Both the position numbers and the translations under genes were made by a program. From the NCBI GenBank assembly GCA_011634665.1, contig WAEK01000014.1, positions 292,501-356,500 of the forward strand: 64,000 nucleotides of DNA, written 5' to 3'. This document shows positions 36,078 to 46,203 of this stretch, in pieces. Every line of letters begins with the position of its first letter. The first letter of the stretch is position 1. The DNA comes from Mortierella sp. BCC40632 (Eukaryota > Mortierellomycota > Mortierellomycetes > Mortierellales > Mortierellaceae). Under the pieces are notes generated by a model. That model ran no database searches, was not told where the DNA came from, and saw only the letters and a program-made list of their open reading frames with translations.

Positions 36078-36256
36078 TCATCTTTGGCATCATGTGATGA
36101 ACCTGGCATCAATCAGAAATCGACATGTCATCAGGATGCCAGGACCAGATATATATAAATTATGAATGGATGCTGAAATCGACAAACCTCTCTCTCTTCT
36201 CTCCTCATCAACCTCACCACCCTCACCACCACCAAAAACACACACACACACACACA

Positions 36257-36966
36257 ATGGCCGCCCCCTCCCCAAAGACAGCTACCCCCGTCCCAAAGAC
36301 ACCTGCCCCCCCGTCCCAAAGACGCCTGCCCCCCCGTCCCAAAGACACCTGCCCCCCCACCCCAACGACTCCCCTCCCCTGTCCCAATGACGCCCTCCCT
36401 TCCACCCTCAAGGACGACCAAACCACCCTCCTCAGTGCCAGCGCAGGCACAGACCAGGCCACAGCAGCCGACCCCGCAACAACCGCACCAACGACTGGGG
36501 CAAGGCGACTCGGCACTGTCGGCAGAGGAGAGACAATGGAATTACTTGAGGGACACACGACATATGCGCAAACCGTTGTCTTTCGAAAGGTTGATGCTCG
36601 CCATCGAGGATGAGTTAACATTCTCAAGAGCCATGGCTATGAGGTTCGAAAAGACTTGCGACACTGACATGGACAAGGCTGGGGTGTTCTCTCGAGAAAT
36701 GCAGCAAAGCAAAAAAAGGAGAGCAGAGTATAACGACCTTGCGCTGATGTATTTTCCGGAACAGGTGGATACAAAAAAGAGTTCGCAAAAACCGCTCGAC
36801 GACATGCAAGGATCAGCAACGCGAACTTTTGGACAAACACGTGGAGGCATACATGGCCAACACCTCCCTGTTCAGGGAACTCTTCGTGAGAGAAGCGGAC
36901 CATACTTCTCACGCGCCCCCACCTAACCAACAACCAGAGAACCCTCCCCAGAGCCGTAGTAATTAG
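36257..36966 (+). CDS. Ty3 A third ORF (unknown), behind a TATA box
   Basis: Lies between pol and the 3' LTR. A TATA-like AGATATATATAAATTATG (36145-36162) and a CT-rich then CA-rich leader precede ATG 36257. The first part is Pro-rich with repeats of CCGTCCCAAAGACACCTG. After one frameshift near 36390 the frame encodes DSALSAEERQWNYLRDTRH, RKPLSFERLMLAIEDELTF, MRFEKTCDTDMDKAGVF and KKRRAEYNDLALMYF, a charged helical region; by comparison with copy B the stop is 36964-36966. The same ORF is present in copy B. I recognise no family. It is not envelope-like (no signal peptide or membrane segment), and its own promoter is inferred only from sequence. Confidence 0.6.
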
Positions 36967-36992
36967 ATAATTTTTTTTTTTAAATGGGAAGG

Positions 36993-37066
36993 TGCAGCAG
37001 TATATAAATACCTCTCACCACCCTCTAATAAACGGCAGTTCATTCTCAACCATCGTTCCTGTTATA
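36993..37066 (+). repeat. 3' LTR of Ty3 A (74 bp)
   Basis: Identical to 31062-31135; followed by the TSD TGAAC. Confidence 0.9.
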
Positions 37067-37587
37067 TGAACACATTTGGGTCCCTCGCTGTAAAGAGGTC
37101 GCAAGATGGGAAAAGGAAAATAGAATCACTGCTGGTCAAAAGCGCAAGAGATTTAGACCAGAAGAAGCCGAAGAAAAAGAGGAATGGTCAAGATGGTACA
37201 AAGGTGGCTTTAACACGGATGGTTTGATGGACCTCTGTGACTGTGGCGAACGACTTCAAGAGCACGTCCATGACCGCTGTCCAGGCAGGCACGGAAACGA
37301 AGCAGGAGGGGAGATGCAGCTCTCCGGATGAGTCTCCTGGGGGGAGACTACAGCCTCTTTCATGGAGAAGATGGGAGGGGTTGTCCGTTGGGGTTTCTAG
37401 AGGGAGAACGTGTAAACAGTGGCAGATTGGCAGACACAAGATAGAGCTTCTCTTTGTAGTGTTTGTTTGGTTAGGCTTAGAGCTAGTGGCCGAAATCTCA
37501 CTGTATAAAGCAGCAAAAAAAAAAAAAAAAAAAAAAAGGAAAATTCACGGGTGGGAGGGGTGAATATTCCGGATACGGGGGTGTTTA

Positions 37588-37621
37588 ATGGCTAGCAAAA
37601 GTCGAATATCATGAAGACTTT

Positions 37622-37657
<36 letters not shown>

Positions 37658-38217
37658 CAATGAGACCTCGGCCAATAGTCCACGACCTAGCCAAACAAAC
37701 ACTATCTAGAGACTAGTTTGTGCCTGCCGGTCTGCCACTGTTATTGTGGGTTAAACCTACACATCGGACACAGTCCGAAACACTAAGTCTCGATTGTAGG
37801 GGGAGGCCCACTCTCCCGCCCACGGCCCATAAAGGGGTCATCATGCACGAAAAACACATGTGCTACCTCGGGCATGAACCGAGGACCTCTAGATTGAGAG
37901 GTGGAAGCTTTACAGCTAAGCTGAGGGCTCGCCCGCCCAAGACTTTAGCCTATTATCCGAGGGGCCAGGACCATATATGTGTAACCTTCTTTACTCGAAA
38001 ATCCAGAAAAAATACCCGCTAAATAAATTCAGCTCTCCACACTACAGAGTACTACATCTTCGATGGGAGAGACAGGAAAACAACTAAAGAAAACTAAGGG
38101 AGGAAATAACGAGGGTGGGAGCTATATGGTCCTGGCCCCTCGGATAATAGGCTAAAAAAGTCTTCATGATATTCGACTTTGCTAGCCATTATCCATTTGG
38201 GGCCAGGACCATATATG
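37588..38217. repeat. DIRS terminal and internal complementary repeats
   Basis: GGCTAGCAAAAGTCGAATAT (37590-37609) and TAGCCTATTATCCGAGGGGC (37947-37966) recur as the reverse complement within 38117-38190. TATATGGTCCTGGCCCC also recurs in both orientations (38117, and 38193-38217 complement). This fits an inverted terminal repeat plus an internal complementary region, used by DIRS elements to form circular intermediates. SINE 2 lies inside the outer arm. Confidence 0.65.
37622..37938 (-). mobile_element. tRNA-headed SINE, copy 2
   Basis: Flanked by AAGACTTT (37614-37621 and 37939-37946). It is about 97% identical by eye to SINE copy 1 (12416-12721), with the same tRNA-like head and the same LINE-like 3' part (37655-37741), plus a T-tract of about 30 on +. 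Inserted in the terminal repeat of the DIRS element. Confidence 0.88.
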
Positions 38218-38234
38218 TGGATCCAGAGCGGAAT

Positions 38235-39071
38235 TTATGGCAAAATCATCGACGTGAAATTGGTTGAAGTAGCTGTGTTCAACCGATAGAACTTGTCGAA
38301 AAGTACAGAGGACGACCAATTCCCGTGTACGACAACGTCGTCCACTCTAGCACCCTGTCTGATTGCAGCCGTGGAACCAATTGCTCTTGCTTTAGGGAGC
38401 TTGGCATTCTTGGGAAGATTTAGCTTGCGTGTAATCGAAGCGATGTGGTTGCTGATGCGTTCAGAACCGACTGGTTTGTCTAGGTCTCTGACATCTCGGA
38501 TCAATGGGCGATACGATAATGAGGGGTCCTTCGGGTGAGGGACATCTACCTCATGGCCTTGAATACGCGATAGGTACTCGGCAAGCGTCTTGATAGGGCA
38601 CAACAAAGGGTCATCATGGCATTTGACGGTGGTGTATTTGCAGATACGACTACCCCTCCTAGTTTCCTTTGGTAAGAGGATTGGTAATACCACAGCGAAC
38701 TGGTCTATATGAAACCTGTCATTGGAGAGATCAATGCACATTATATCGCTGGGTCGGAAGAAACCGCAGGTACCAAGGAGCCAACAAAGCTTTTGGGTGA
38801 GGAAAAGATCAGTGAGGGACGAGTTCTGCCCCTGCTGTCGGAAGTGTTCCACGATTGGACTGATATCGATGCTTAACTCCTTTGTGTGCTTGATCTCTCG
38901 TCTGCGAAGAGAGCGAAAGAACTGTTGGTAGTCTTCACCGTTGAAGAGAGACTTGTCGTCGTACATCTGAATGATGGCTGATTTGTAAGTGTCAACTGTG
39001 TTGGCTGCCCATCCATTAATGGATACACCTGAGGCTAACCAGTTGAGGAGTTGGACTGGTTGAGGTACCAT
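38235..39071 (-). CDS. DIRS tyrosine recombinase
   Basis: 279 codons in one open frame, probably continuous upstream with pol. It shows an N-terminal SAM-like core-binding region (WAANTVDTYKSAIIQMY) and the catalytic domain: R in CGFFRPSDIM, a KETRRGSRICKYTTV strand region, R in KARAIGSTAAIRQGA (the usual His of HxxR is not evident), HGNWSSS, and the nucleophile Tyr in LFDKFYRL. It would integrate the circular DNA copy in place of an integrase. The frame is intact, although the rest of the element is interrupted. Confidence 0.88.
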   Translation of the reverse strand: MVPQPVQLLNWLASGVSINGWAANTVDTYKSAIIQMYDDKSLFNGEDYQQFFRSLRRREIKHTKELSIDISPIVEHFRQQGQNSSLTDLFLTQKLCWLLGTCGFFRPSDIMCIDLSNDRFHIDQFAVVLPILLPKETRRGSRICKYTTVKCHDDPLLCPIKTLAEYLSRIQGHEVDVPHPKDPSLSYRPLIRDVRDLDKPVGSERISNHIASITRKLNLPKNAKLPKARAIGSTAAIRQGARVDDVVVHGNWSSSVLFDKFYRLNTATSTNFTSMILP

Positions 39072-39218
39072 TGCGTCTACGTTGCGTGCTGTAGCCCAAG
39101 TTATGTACCTGTCCTGTATGCTGGAATACGCTTTTTTTGTCTGCGTTGTACTTCTGGGCTATCGACTATGATAGATGCTGTGCTTGCATCCCATCCTTTG
39201 TCCATTAGGCGTCGCCTC

Positions 39219-40096
39219 TTATCTTCCAAGCGCATAAAGACCAGTGGGGATTCTTCTCCAGGATGTCCGGTGCGTTTCCTGGGCTGGGATCACTCTGTGT
39301 CGAGGGACAGGCATCGGTGGAGCTGTTGCCATTTCTAACGCCGTTGGGAACCAGACTGCTGTCGGCCAATAGGGAGTTATCAGAGTGGCTTGAATTTTCT
39401 CCATGCGGATCTTCTGAAGAATGAGGGAGATCAGATTCCATGGAGGGCAAATGTAAGCTCTGCCTAGGTCCACCCAGGAGTGTTTGAGAGCGTCGCAACC
39501 GATGGCGTCTGCTGATGGCTTCCAAGTCATGTACCGTGGCAGTTGGTGGTTGCTGGGAGAGGCGAAGAGATCGACGTGGTGAGGGCCCCAATACCGATCT
39601 AGTTTTGCGAAGAACTGAGGGTCTATGGACCATTCCAGTTGACCTACGAGCCGTCGTGATGGAGCGTCTGCAGGATTGAAGGCTGAGGGCACATATGTCG
39701 TCCGTATCCTTGTCTCTGTCTGTAGACACCATTCCCATATCGTCGTCGCCAGTTTCCTCAATTGTGGTGACCTTGTCCCTCCGAACCTGTTGATGTAGGA
39801 TATTGTCGTAATATTGTCCGATATTATGTTGACGACTTTTCCCTTTGCTTCCGGTTGTCGAAGGGCGATTTGCACTGCCAACAGTTCCTTGACATTGATG
39901 TGTTTGTGTTGATCTCGAGGAGGCCAAGTCCCTTTGACCGTCCTGTTGTTGATCACTACACCCCACCCTGGGTCGGAGGCGTCTGTGTAGATGTCTGCTT
40001 GAGGTGTTGAGGTGATCCATGAAAGCCCATTCCATTCCTTGAGTTGTGTCGTCCACCAGTGTAGCTCCTTGCATGCTGCTGGAGATAGAGATATTA
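39219..40096 (-). CDS. DIRS pol, RNase H part (downstream of Tc1 insertion)
   Basis: Continues pol after Tc1 element 1. It reads TVISLSPAACKELHWWTTQL, IYTDASDPGWGVVI (RNase H D), NVKELLAVQIAL (E), NIISDNITTISYINRFGG (D) and SAFNPADAPSRR (final D), then DVDLFAS-like sequence (HHVDLFASPSNHQLPRYMTW), typical of DIRS/Ngaro pol C-termini. Without the Tc1 it joins ...SEDSWESL upstream in frame. RNase H removes template RNA during reverse transcription. Confidence 0.85.
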
Positions 40097-41736
40097 CAGT
40101 GGGCGCCAAAATGGTTTCAATAATTCTCAAATTTTCATATTTTAGCAATTTTCTACCCATCGAGAATATGTAAATGCACCTTGTTGCTTAGATTGAAAAC
40201 AATACCCAGAATGCCTTGTTCACGACAGTGTAAACAGATTTTCAATATGTTGTCAGAAAGGCGTGCTATGAGGTAAATTGTTGAAGCTAGATATTGGAAC
40301 CATTTCGCCACTTGGGCACGCCATTTATATTTATTGCTATTTCATCTCTTTTTTCACAATCGTTTGTCTTATATCTACAGTCAGTCAGAGAGATGAAAAG
40401 ATGATGAATAGATCTTGACAAGTTTGATATAAAATACGGGTGCAATCGCTCGAAGATGGTCGATATTCCTCCATCATGAAAAAAAAACGAAAGAAGACAC
40501 TCAAAAACTCTATCATAAGCCAGCTAAAAGCAGGCTACTCCGTCAAGAATGTCGCTAGACGATTATCAGTCAGCCCTGCTTCTGTTTCAAGGATCCGAAC
40601 CAAGCATTTACCTACTCTACAAAGGCAACCAACAGGAAGACCAAGAATTCTCTCGGCTCGCTCCAAGAATGATCTCAACAGAAAGTTACTTTTCCGGCAT
40701 GTTGAAGACTGGCAAGCAGGTCCACAAGAGCCTCAATGGTGAAGGGACAGTTATCTCGTACAGATCAGTCCTTCGCAACCTCAGGGAGATCGGCTTTCAA
40801 GCGAAAAAAAAAAAGTCAAAAAAAGCCTTTCCTTAGTAAGCGACACAAGCAAGCGCGGTTGGAGTGGGCAAGAGGTCATAAAAAATTGGACCATCGATGA
40901 CTGGAAGCGAGTGGTATTCTCAGATGAAACAAAGATAAACATCTGGAACTCGGACGGGATACAATATTACTGGGCTAAGCCAGGCGATCCGGTTCAACCA
41001 TTTCATCTTCAACCTACTGTCAAGCATGGAGGTGGATCCTTGATGTTCTGGGGCTGTATGACGTCCAAGGGACTTGGCTATGGCTGTCAGATCTATGAAG
41101 GAACTATGAAAAAGGAGGATTACATCAATATTCTCGACACAACATTGAAAGAAAGTCTCGAGTATTATGATCTCGGAAAAAAATGACTTCATTTTTTTCA
41201 GCACGACAACGACCCCAAACACAAAGCCAAAAGCAACAACCAAGTACCTGGAGGATCAGGATATTGAGGTTCTTCGATGGCCTGCACAATCAGCAGATTT
41301 AAATCCAATCGAGCATGTTTGGGACAAGCTGAAGGTTCAGATTGGTCAACGAGAGAAGCGGCCTACGAGTGTTCATGACTTGTGGGATATGGTGCTGGAG
41401 GAATGGGGAGCTGATACCACAGGATATGATTGACAAGCTCTATGAGTCGATGCCACGAAGAGTAGAGGCCGTGTTGAAAGCGAAAGGGGGAATACGAGGT
41501 ATTGAAGAATTTTCCCGGACTAGTGGCAAAAATGGTTTCTATGAGACGACAACATTGGAGGCGGCATAGCTCGCTCATGTGAAGTGATAAAGGCCCGCTT
41601 TCTTATTTCTCGGGTCCACCATTGATAAGACTTTCCTTTCTATTAGAATTGAATATGAAAGAGAAAGAAAGAATAAACGAGAAAATTAGAAAAAGCGAAA
41701 TTTCTGAAAACATTGAAACCATTTTGGCGCCAACTG
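40097..41736 (+). mobile_element. Tc1/mariner element 1 inside DIRS pol
   Basis: 1640 bp. The termini begin CAGT, as in Tc1 (inverted repeat CAGTTGGCGCCAAAATGG at the right end, with one T/G difference at the left; weaker match for a further 30 bp). TA duplications lie at 40095-40096 and 41737-41738. It carries a degenerate transposase. It is a different subfamily from Tc1 element 2: the terminal repeats are unlike. Confidence 0.92.
40476..41569 (+). pseudogene. Tc1/mariner transposase, frameshifted
   Basis: ATG at 40476 (MKKKRKKTLKNSI). A paired-like HTH (SIISQLKAGYSVKNVARRL) and the GRPR hook come first. D1 is in VVFSDETKINIW (about 40920), followed by HGGGSLMFWGCM. D2 is in FFQHDNDPKHKA (about 41195), and E in SADLNPIEHVWD (about 41300). 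The catalytic triad residues are all encoded, but in different frames, with shifts near 40740, 40815, 41180 and 41420. Not functional as written. Confidence 0.85.
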
Positions 41737-43131
41737 TAAGCTCTCCCATGAGTCCTCTGATTTCAGAGCTTGTATCTTCTCGGTCATCAGGTTTTGGACT
41801 TTGAGACGGGCCGGGAATACTGCGGCTGTCATCGCGACTGTCTTGCCGATAAAGGACGACAGTTGGCGAACTGAGCATTCCTTCTTGTTCAACATCTTGG
41901 ATGCCATCCTGCGAACATCGCGGATCTTCTTGCCCGGCAGACGAAGTGTCATCGAGGCTGTGTCTAGCTCGAACCCCAGGTGCTCCAGCTTCTTGGATGG
42001 TTTGAGGCTCGACTTGGACTCCTTTGTCAAGAAACCGAGGTCCTTGAGCTTCTTTAGGACCCTGTTGGTGGCTATCTCTGACTTCTTTTTGGATGTCGCT
42101 GCGATAATTAGATCGTCCAGATAGGCTGAGATTCGAATTCCCTTTTTCCTTGCCCAGCGGAGTAGGGGTTTCAAAATCTTGGTGAAAATTAACGGTGCGA
42201 GAGACAGACCGAATGGGAGGACCCTGAACTGATAGAGTTTTTCTTTCCACAGGAACTGAAGATACTTCCTGGATGAGGGGTCGATGGGGACGTGGAGGAA
42301 AGCATCTCTTAAGTCTATTGAGGTAAGGTAATCGTTCCTCTTTATTAAACTGCATACATGCTGAATCGTCTCCATTTTGAACGGTCTGGTCGGTACGAAC
42401 TTGTTCAGAGGCCTCAAGTTCAATACTGGGCGCAAGTCCCCTGTCTTCTTTGGAATGGTGAAGAGTTGGCTGGTGAAACCATCTCCATTTGTACATTCTA
42501 TCGCTCCCTTTTCCAGTAAGGCTGACACCTCGGCGTCTATACTCGCTGTTTCCTCCTTTGAAAGGGGTCTTGGAGGAGGGTGTGTCTCCGATGTCGGAGG
42601 AGGGAGAGAAACGGGACCCTGTAGCCGTGCTCGATGATTCGGAGAATGGCGGGGTTGTCGGTAACAGTCCGCCATTCTTCTAAGAAGAATCTGAGTCGTC
42701 CTCCGACCTTCTCTTTGTTGGTTGCGACTCTGGCTTCGTCCTCTTCGGTGGTTTGAGCCTCGGTACTTGTTGTCGTCCCTCCGTCTGGAGTTGTTGTCCT
42801 TGTGAAAATGGGAACGGTCATTATCGCCGTTGTTGTTTCGACGATTGTTGTATGCATTGTTCTGCTTGTACCCCTGGTTGTTGTCCCTGTTGTTGTTCTT
42901 GGGATTAGAGTAATTGTTATTCTTGAATTTACTCTTGGGTCGGAAGGTGTTCTCCAACGAACGTTGGGTCTTGAGCTCTTCCTCCAGCTTCTTAGGGTCA
43001 ATGATGTCTGAGGTGTCCGACTTAAAGGTGATGCCTTGAGCGTTGCGGATGTTGTCAAGGCGCATCCTGTTGACCTTCCCGGTTGTTCCTGCGATGTGGT
43101 CTCGCATAAGTGTCGCGAACGAGGTGCAGAT
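41737..43131 (-). CDS. DIRS gag C-terminus and reverse transcriptase
   Basis: Begins ICTSFATLMRDHIAG, which continues the gag frame of 64000-63732 once Ty3 C is removed. An Asn/Arg-rich tract follows (NNNYSNPKNNNRDNN), then a frame change near 42600-42720, where gag may pass to pol. The RT shows KGAIECTNGDGFTSQLFTI, RPVLNLRPLNKFV, YLTSIDLRDAFLHVPI, FRVLPFGLSLAP and the catalytic ISAYLDDLIIA (YLDD). It stops at the Tc1 insertion after SEDSWESL. Confidence 0.85.
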
Positions 43132-43341
43132 CTCCATGTCACGTACCTAGGCGAATGAACCTGTCTATAGGATCCTCATTCCTAAAGGAATGAGGAATGA
43201 GGAAAAGAATAGATTGAGACGGAGCTCTGATGAGCTCCGTCCCAAAAATACTGAGTGCGCGCTCCGCGCCACTCAGCAGTCACCTCTTGTCCCTCCTCCG
43301 ACGCGCCGCCTAGAATCCTACACACCGACTGGCCTGGGTCC

Positions 43342-43718
43342 TGTGGTGTAGTAAATACGACTGGGCGATCTTCTGGCCCCTGGGCCTGGGGGTATAAATG
43401 GTGTCCCTCGACACCAGACAACAATAAAGACAGTTTTTGTTTTCTTCCTTTTATTTTCCCGATCCGTTTTGTGAATACTTACCGTCTGGAGCAGGTCCAC
43501 TCGTCCGCCCGCCCCGGGGTGCGATCCTGTAGCTAGATATTGTTCATTTGCGAGTCTTTTTTCTCTTGCCTTGTTCTCTCTCTATAGAACGGTGATATGC
43601 GTCGTGATCATTATGTTTCCCTCTTCTATGCTGGCAATCCCCTTTCCCAATAGGTTTCACACACCTGCCTGCCAAGTAGTGCGAGCTCTTTCCCCCTGTG
43701 CTGGTCCTCTACGCCGCA
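43342..43718 (+). repeat. 5' LTR of E
   Basis: TGTGGTGTAG...CTACGCCGCA, 377 bases, TATA box at about 43394 and AATAAAG at about 43427. Confidence 0.92.
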
Positions 43719-44640
43719 CAGAAAAAATGGTGGAGAACCTGGGCAACCATTGTCGGATACTCAATAAGAGGTTCTAGCGGAAGGTCATCTTCAATGATTG
43801 CACTCTCCCCTAGATAAAACAAACAACCGATCAAGACGTTGCTTTCACTGTTCTTGTTGTTTTCATATTTTGTACCTTTTTTTTTCCTTTTTTTTTTTTT
43901 TTTTTTTTTCATCACATTACTTTCTTTTTCGACCTTTCTGACACACGCTGAGCCATCGATGGGCGATACCCTCCACCACCACAAGTTATCTCCATCAGAA
44001 GCGATTCGCCAGACCCTGCTCCATTTCACACTTGCACCCACGACATACCCTTTTCAAAATATTTGTCCTTTGATGGCATGCCTCCCTCCTCCACACCCTC
44101 AGATCCGTAAAATATTTTCAGCCGGAGTTTAGTTGTCGGTTCAAGTGTTTTCGTTACCACTTTGAAATGACAAAGCCACGGGTTGCCATGGATCACCAAC
44201 TGCTCTCTTCCCTCTATTCTTTCTACGGCCAAAGGTCCCTGATGTTCAATATTTGCCGGCTCAAAGCTTAAGATGACCCCGAACAGTTTCCCAATCCACA
44301 CTCCCTCGATTCCTTTTTGTAGAAAAGGCAGGAAGTCGTCTCCGGAAATTAAGTAACGGTTGTTCAGGTTGAGGACGGACGGCTCGCCGTTGGTGGGTGA
44401 TAAAGTAAATGAACGGATCGACTAGAAGGGAGCAGGGAGGAGATCCTCGTGCCCGCAGTTTGCAAAAGCAGTTTTTGTTATTATTATTATTTATCTTTAT
44501 TTTGTCCTTTCTCTTTGACTCCTTCCATTTGTTCTTCTTCCCTGTCCTTTCCCCTCGTCCTTGTCCTTTTCCTTTCACCCTTCCCCCCCCTATTCCCTGT
44601 GGCGACCATGATCATCTCAAAAAAAAAAAAAAAAAAAAAA

Positions 44641-44673
<33 letters not shown>

Positions 44674-44694
44674 CAATTCCTTGGTTTCCCCATT

Positions 44695-45797
44695 TCACAT
44701 ATTTCTGCCGTGCGTTCCATCTTGATCCTCTTCTGGTTCATCCTCATCAGTTTCTCCACCTCGAGCGGCTTCAAGATTCTCCTCCTCCATCTCCTCGGCC
44801 TCACGAATATAAGGCCTGATACGCTTGGCGTGTTTCCAGGCTTCCAGGTTATGTCGATCCAGGCTATGGCCTATGGCGTCGAGACGTTGTCCATTCTCGC
44901 GAAGGGCGGCCTCATGTTGCATTAGCGCAGATTGATGTTGGACTAAGGAACGAAGGGAGCTCTCCAAGAGAAATTGACTATGGATGATATCCATGGAAGT
45001 CCTGCTGACCCCCAAGCCAGTGATTGTATAGCGGCCCAGGTCTTGAGCGGCCCCAAGAACATCTATGGGTCTGGCGCACATCGTCGGATCATGGAGAGCC
45101 TTGAACGCTAGTTCGGAACGGAGTAGCTCTAGGTGCTCCCAACGCCGGAACAACTGCTGATAGGACGACAGATCAGCGAGCATCGAAGGGGTCCCGTGAG
45201 CCTTCCTGGACCAGCCAGGAACTTCCTCATCACTTCGTTGTTTCCGTTTACCGAGACCAGATGGACTCCCCTCCTGTGAGCGAGAACCCGACCCCTGCAA
45301 ATTCAGCGCAGGAGAACTCCTCGTGCCTGGACCCGAAGGACTTGCCCCACGAGTCGTCTCATTTGGACGCTGTGAAGATCCAGCATCCGCAGAAGCCCCT
45401 TGCACCCGGAATAGATGATTCCTCGTCTCTCTCGGACCCTACATGCCGATCGATGAGAGGCCTCTCTGTTGCAGGCACAACGTCCGTCGCGTCCTCAAGA
45501 AAGAGTCTTTTCCTGTCTTGGTCTGCACCTTTGCGGTGCGCGGGAGACTCATCGCCATCCTCGCCGTCCGAATTGGCCACAAACGCATCCGACCACAGTT
45601 CGCGCCCAGTATCTGAGTCGGCTGATCGAATGGAGGAGGTTCTTCGGATGATCCCTCCGCAACCACTGGGGGGCTAAACAGGATATTAATTTGACCTCCC
45701 CTAAGGGTGGCCTTGGGATGTGCTGTCGAAGAGTCCCAGCGCTCGGCGCATCGCCAACACGACCTTGCTGAGTGTTTCCTGAACGTGGGCGGGGCAT
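44695..45797 (-). CDS. Antisense ORF carried by E, unknown function
   Basis: Runs opposite to the E LTRs. It starts at ATG 45797 (MPRPRSGNTQQGRVGDAPS) and, with frame changes near 45690, 45580 and 45400, continues to a stop at 44695. The last 236 codons are one open frame: a Ser/Gly/Pro-rich part (GTRSSPALNLQGSG), a basic GKRKQRSDEE, a helical region (LSSYQQLFRRWEHLELLRS, LESSLRSLVQHQSALMQHE) and an acidic end (TDEDEPEEDQDG). No known domain is recognised. It could be a captured host gene, or an antisense gene as described in some plant and fungal LTR elements; this is a guess. Confidence 0.45.
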
Positions 45798-45877
45798 GGT
45801 GGTGGTTGGGTGATAACGGTGAAAGGGCGTTCCCGGAAGGGTATCAAAGCAGAAGTGGCAGGTCAAAAGAGCAGGTT

Positions 45878-45914
<37 letters not shown>

Positions 45915-46203
45915 GAATGAGCAGACAACGAGTGGACAGAATGAAGAGGGGGGATGTCTTCTTGTCGAGCCCATGTTCGAACTCTTATTTTATTTTTTTT
46001 TTTTGGGAAACATCAGATGAGATTGAGTCAATCAGATGATGCATGGTGGACCAATCAGATGTCAAGATCACTTGGTGGTGCTTTGAGCAAGGAGATGTCA
46101 AAAAAAAAAAAAAAAAAAAAAAAAAAGCTCAAAGGAGTAGAGCTACTCACTTGGCAGCTGCGATATCCAGTTGGGTATCGAAGAGGCACGGGGATCAGAG
46201 AGG

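Larger units (their letters stand above)
31062..37066 (+). mobile_element. Ty3-type retrotransposon A with 74-bp LTRs
   Basis: 6005 bp, bounded by identical 74-bp LTRs (31062-31135 and 36993-37066) and a 5-bp TSD TGAAC (31057-31061 and 37067-37071). It encodes gag, pol (protease, RT, RNase H, integrase, chromodomain) and a third ORF. A purine-rich tract AAATGGGAAGG precedes the 3' LTR. No TGG-starting primer-binding site follows the 5' LTR, so a standard tRNA 3' end primer is not evident. Identical LTRs imply a recent insertion. It is inserted into the C-terminal coding part of the LINE ORF2. Element B is a second copy. Confidence 0.93.
23808..37331 (+). pseudogene. LINE ORF2: APE endonuclease, RT, RNase H (interrupted)
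   Basis: Starts MNNEQETTSN. The APE endonuclease lies at 24060-24730 and 26709-26800 (VATLNIKGG, VALQETN, LLGDFNAV, SSRIDYIFL, then GTDHQLL). Removing the Tc1 element and one TA copy restores the frame exactly. Reverse transcriptase lies at about 27640-28900 with LAFADDTTW (FADD box). RNase H lies at 29830-30250 with YTDGS, ELYG, LDNKG and GNEIAD. A CCHC zinc knuckle CRLCLDDIEDNDHLWRC lies near 30640. The C-terminus is cut by Ty3 element A at AYE|HIWVPRCKE and ends at TGA 37329-37331. Single-base frameshifts lie near 24215, 27895, 29955 and 30470-30690. Confidence 0.85.
21934..37537 (+). mobile_element. LINE with RNase H (I/Tad-like), interrupted
   Basis: Flanked by a 16-bp TSD GGAAAATTCACGGGTG (21918-21933 and 37538-37553), with a 23-A tail at 37515-37537. 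The remaining segments are 21934-24730, 26709-31061 and 37072-37537, separated by a Tc1/mariner element and Ty3 element A. It carries ORF1 (RNA-binding, CCHC) and ORF2 (APE endonuclease, reverse transcriptase, RNase H, C-terminal zinc knuckle), the layout of I/Tad1-type LINEs. The full 5' region is present, so this was a full-length insertion. The 3' UTR (37415-37508) is shared with the SINEs. Confidence 0.9.
12288..37587 (-). mobile_element. Mutator-like element (MULE) with Ulp1 protease, interrupted
   Basis: Long terminal inverted repeats flank a transposase and accessory genes. The left repeat is 12288-12397 plus 12740-12832 (split by SINE 1). The right repeat is 21826-21917 plus 37554-37587 (split by the LINE, then cut off by the DIRS element). 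The repeats match over long blocks, e.g. ACGGGGGGAGGTGAAGATG and GAATATTCCGGATACGGGGG. Coding content: SUMO-protease/transposase on - strand (12992-17647) and a zinc-finger ORF on + strand (18243-18866). The outer tip of the right repeat should lie past position 64000, beyond the DIRS insertion, so the MULE TSD cannot be read. The 5' boundary at 12288 is an estimate. Confidence 0.8.

Noticed and set aside
36131..36627. - strand Gly/Val-rich ORFs opposite the Ty3 third ORF (also at 50169-50667 on +)
   Set aside because: Antisense shadows of the Pro-rich ORF3; no start context or conserved end between copies.
44642..44673. AAT/ATT array considered as a replication origin
   Set aside because: Short microsatellite inside element E; no supporting context.
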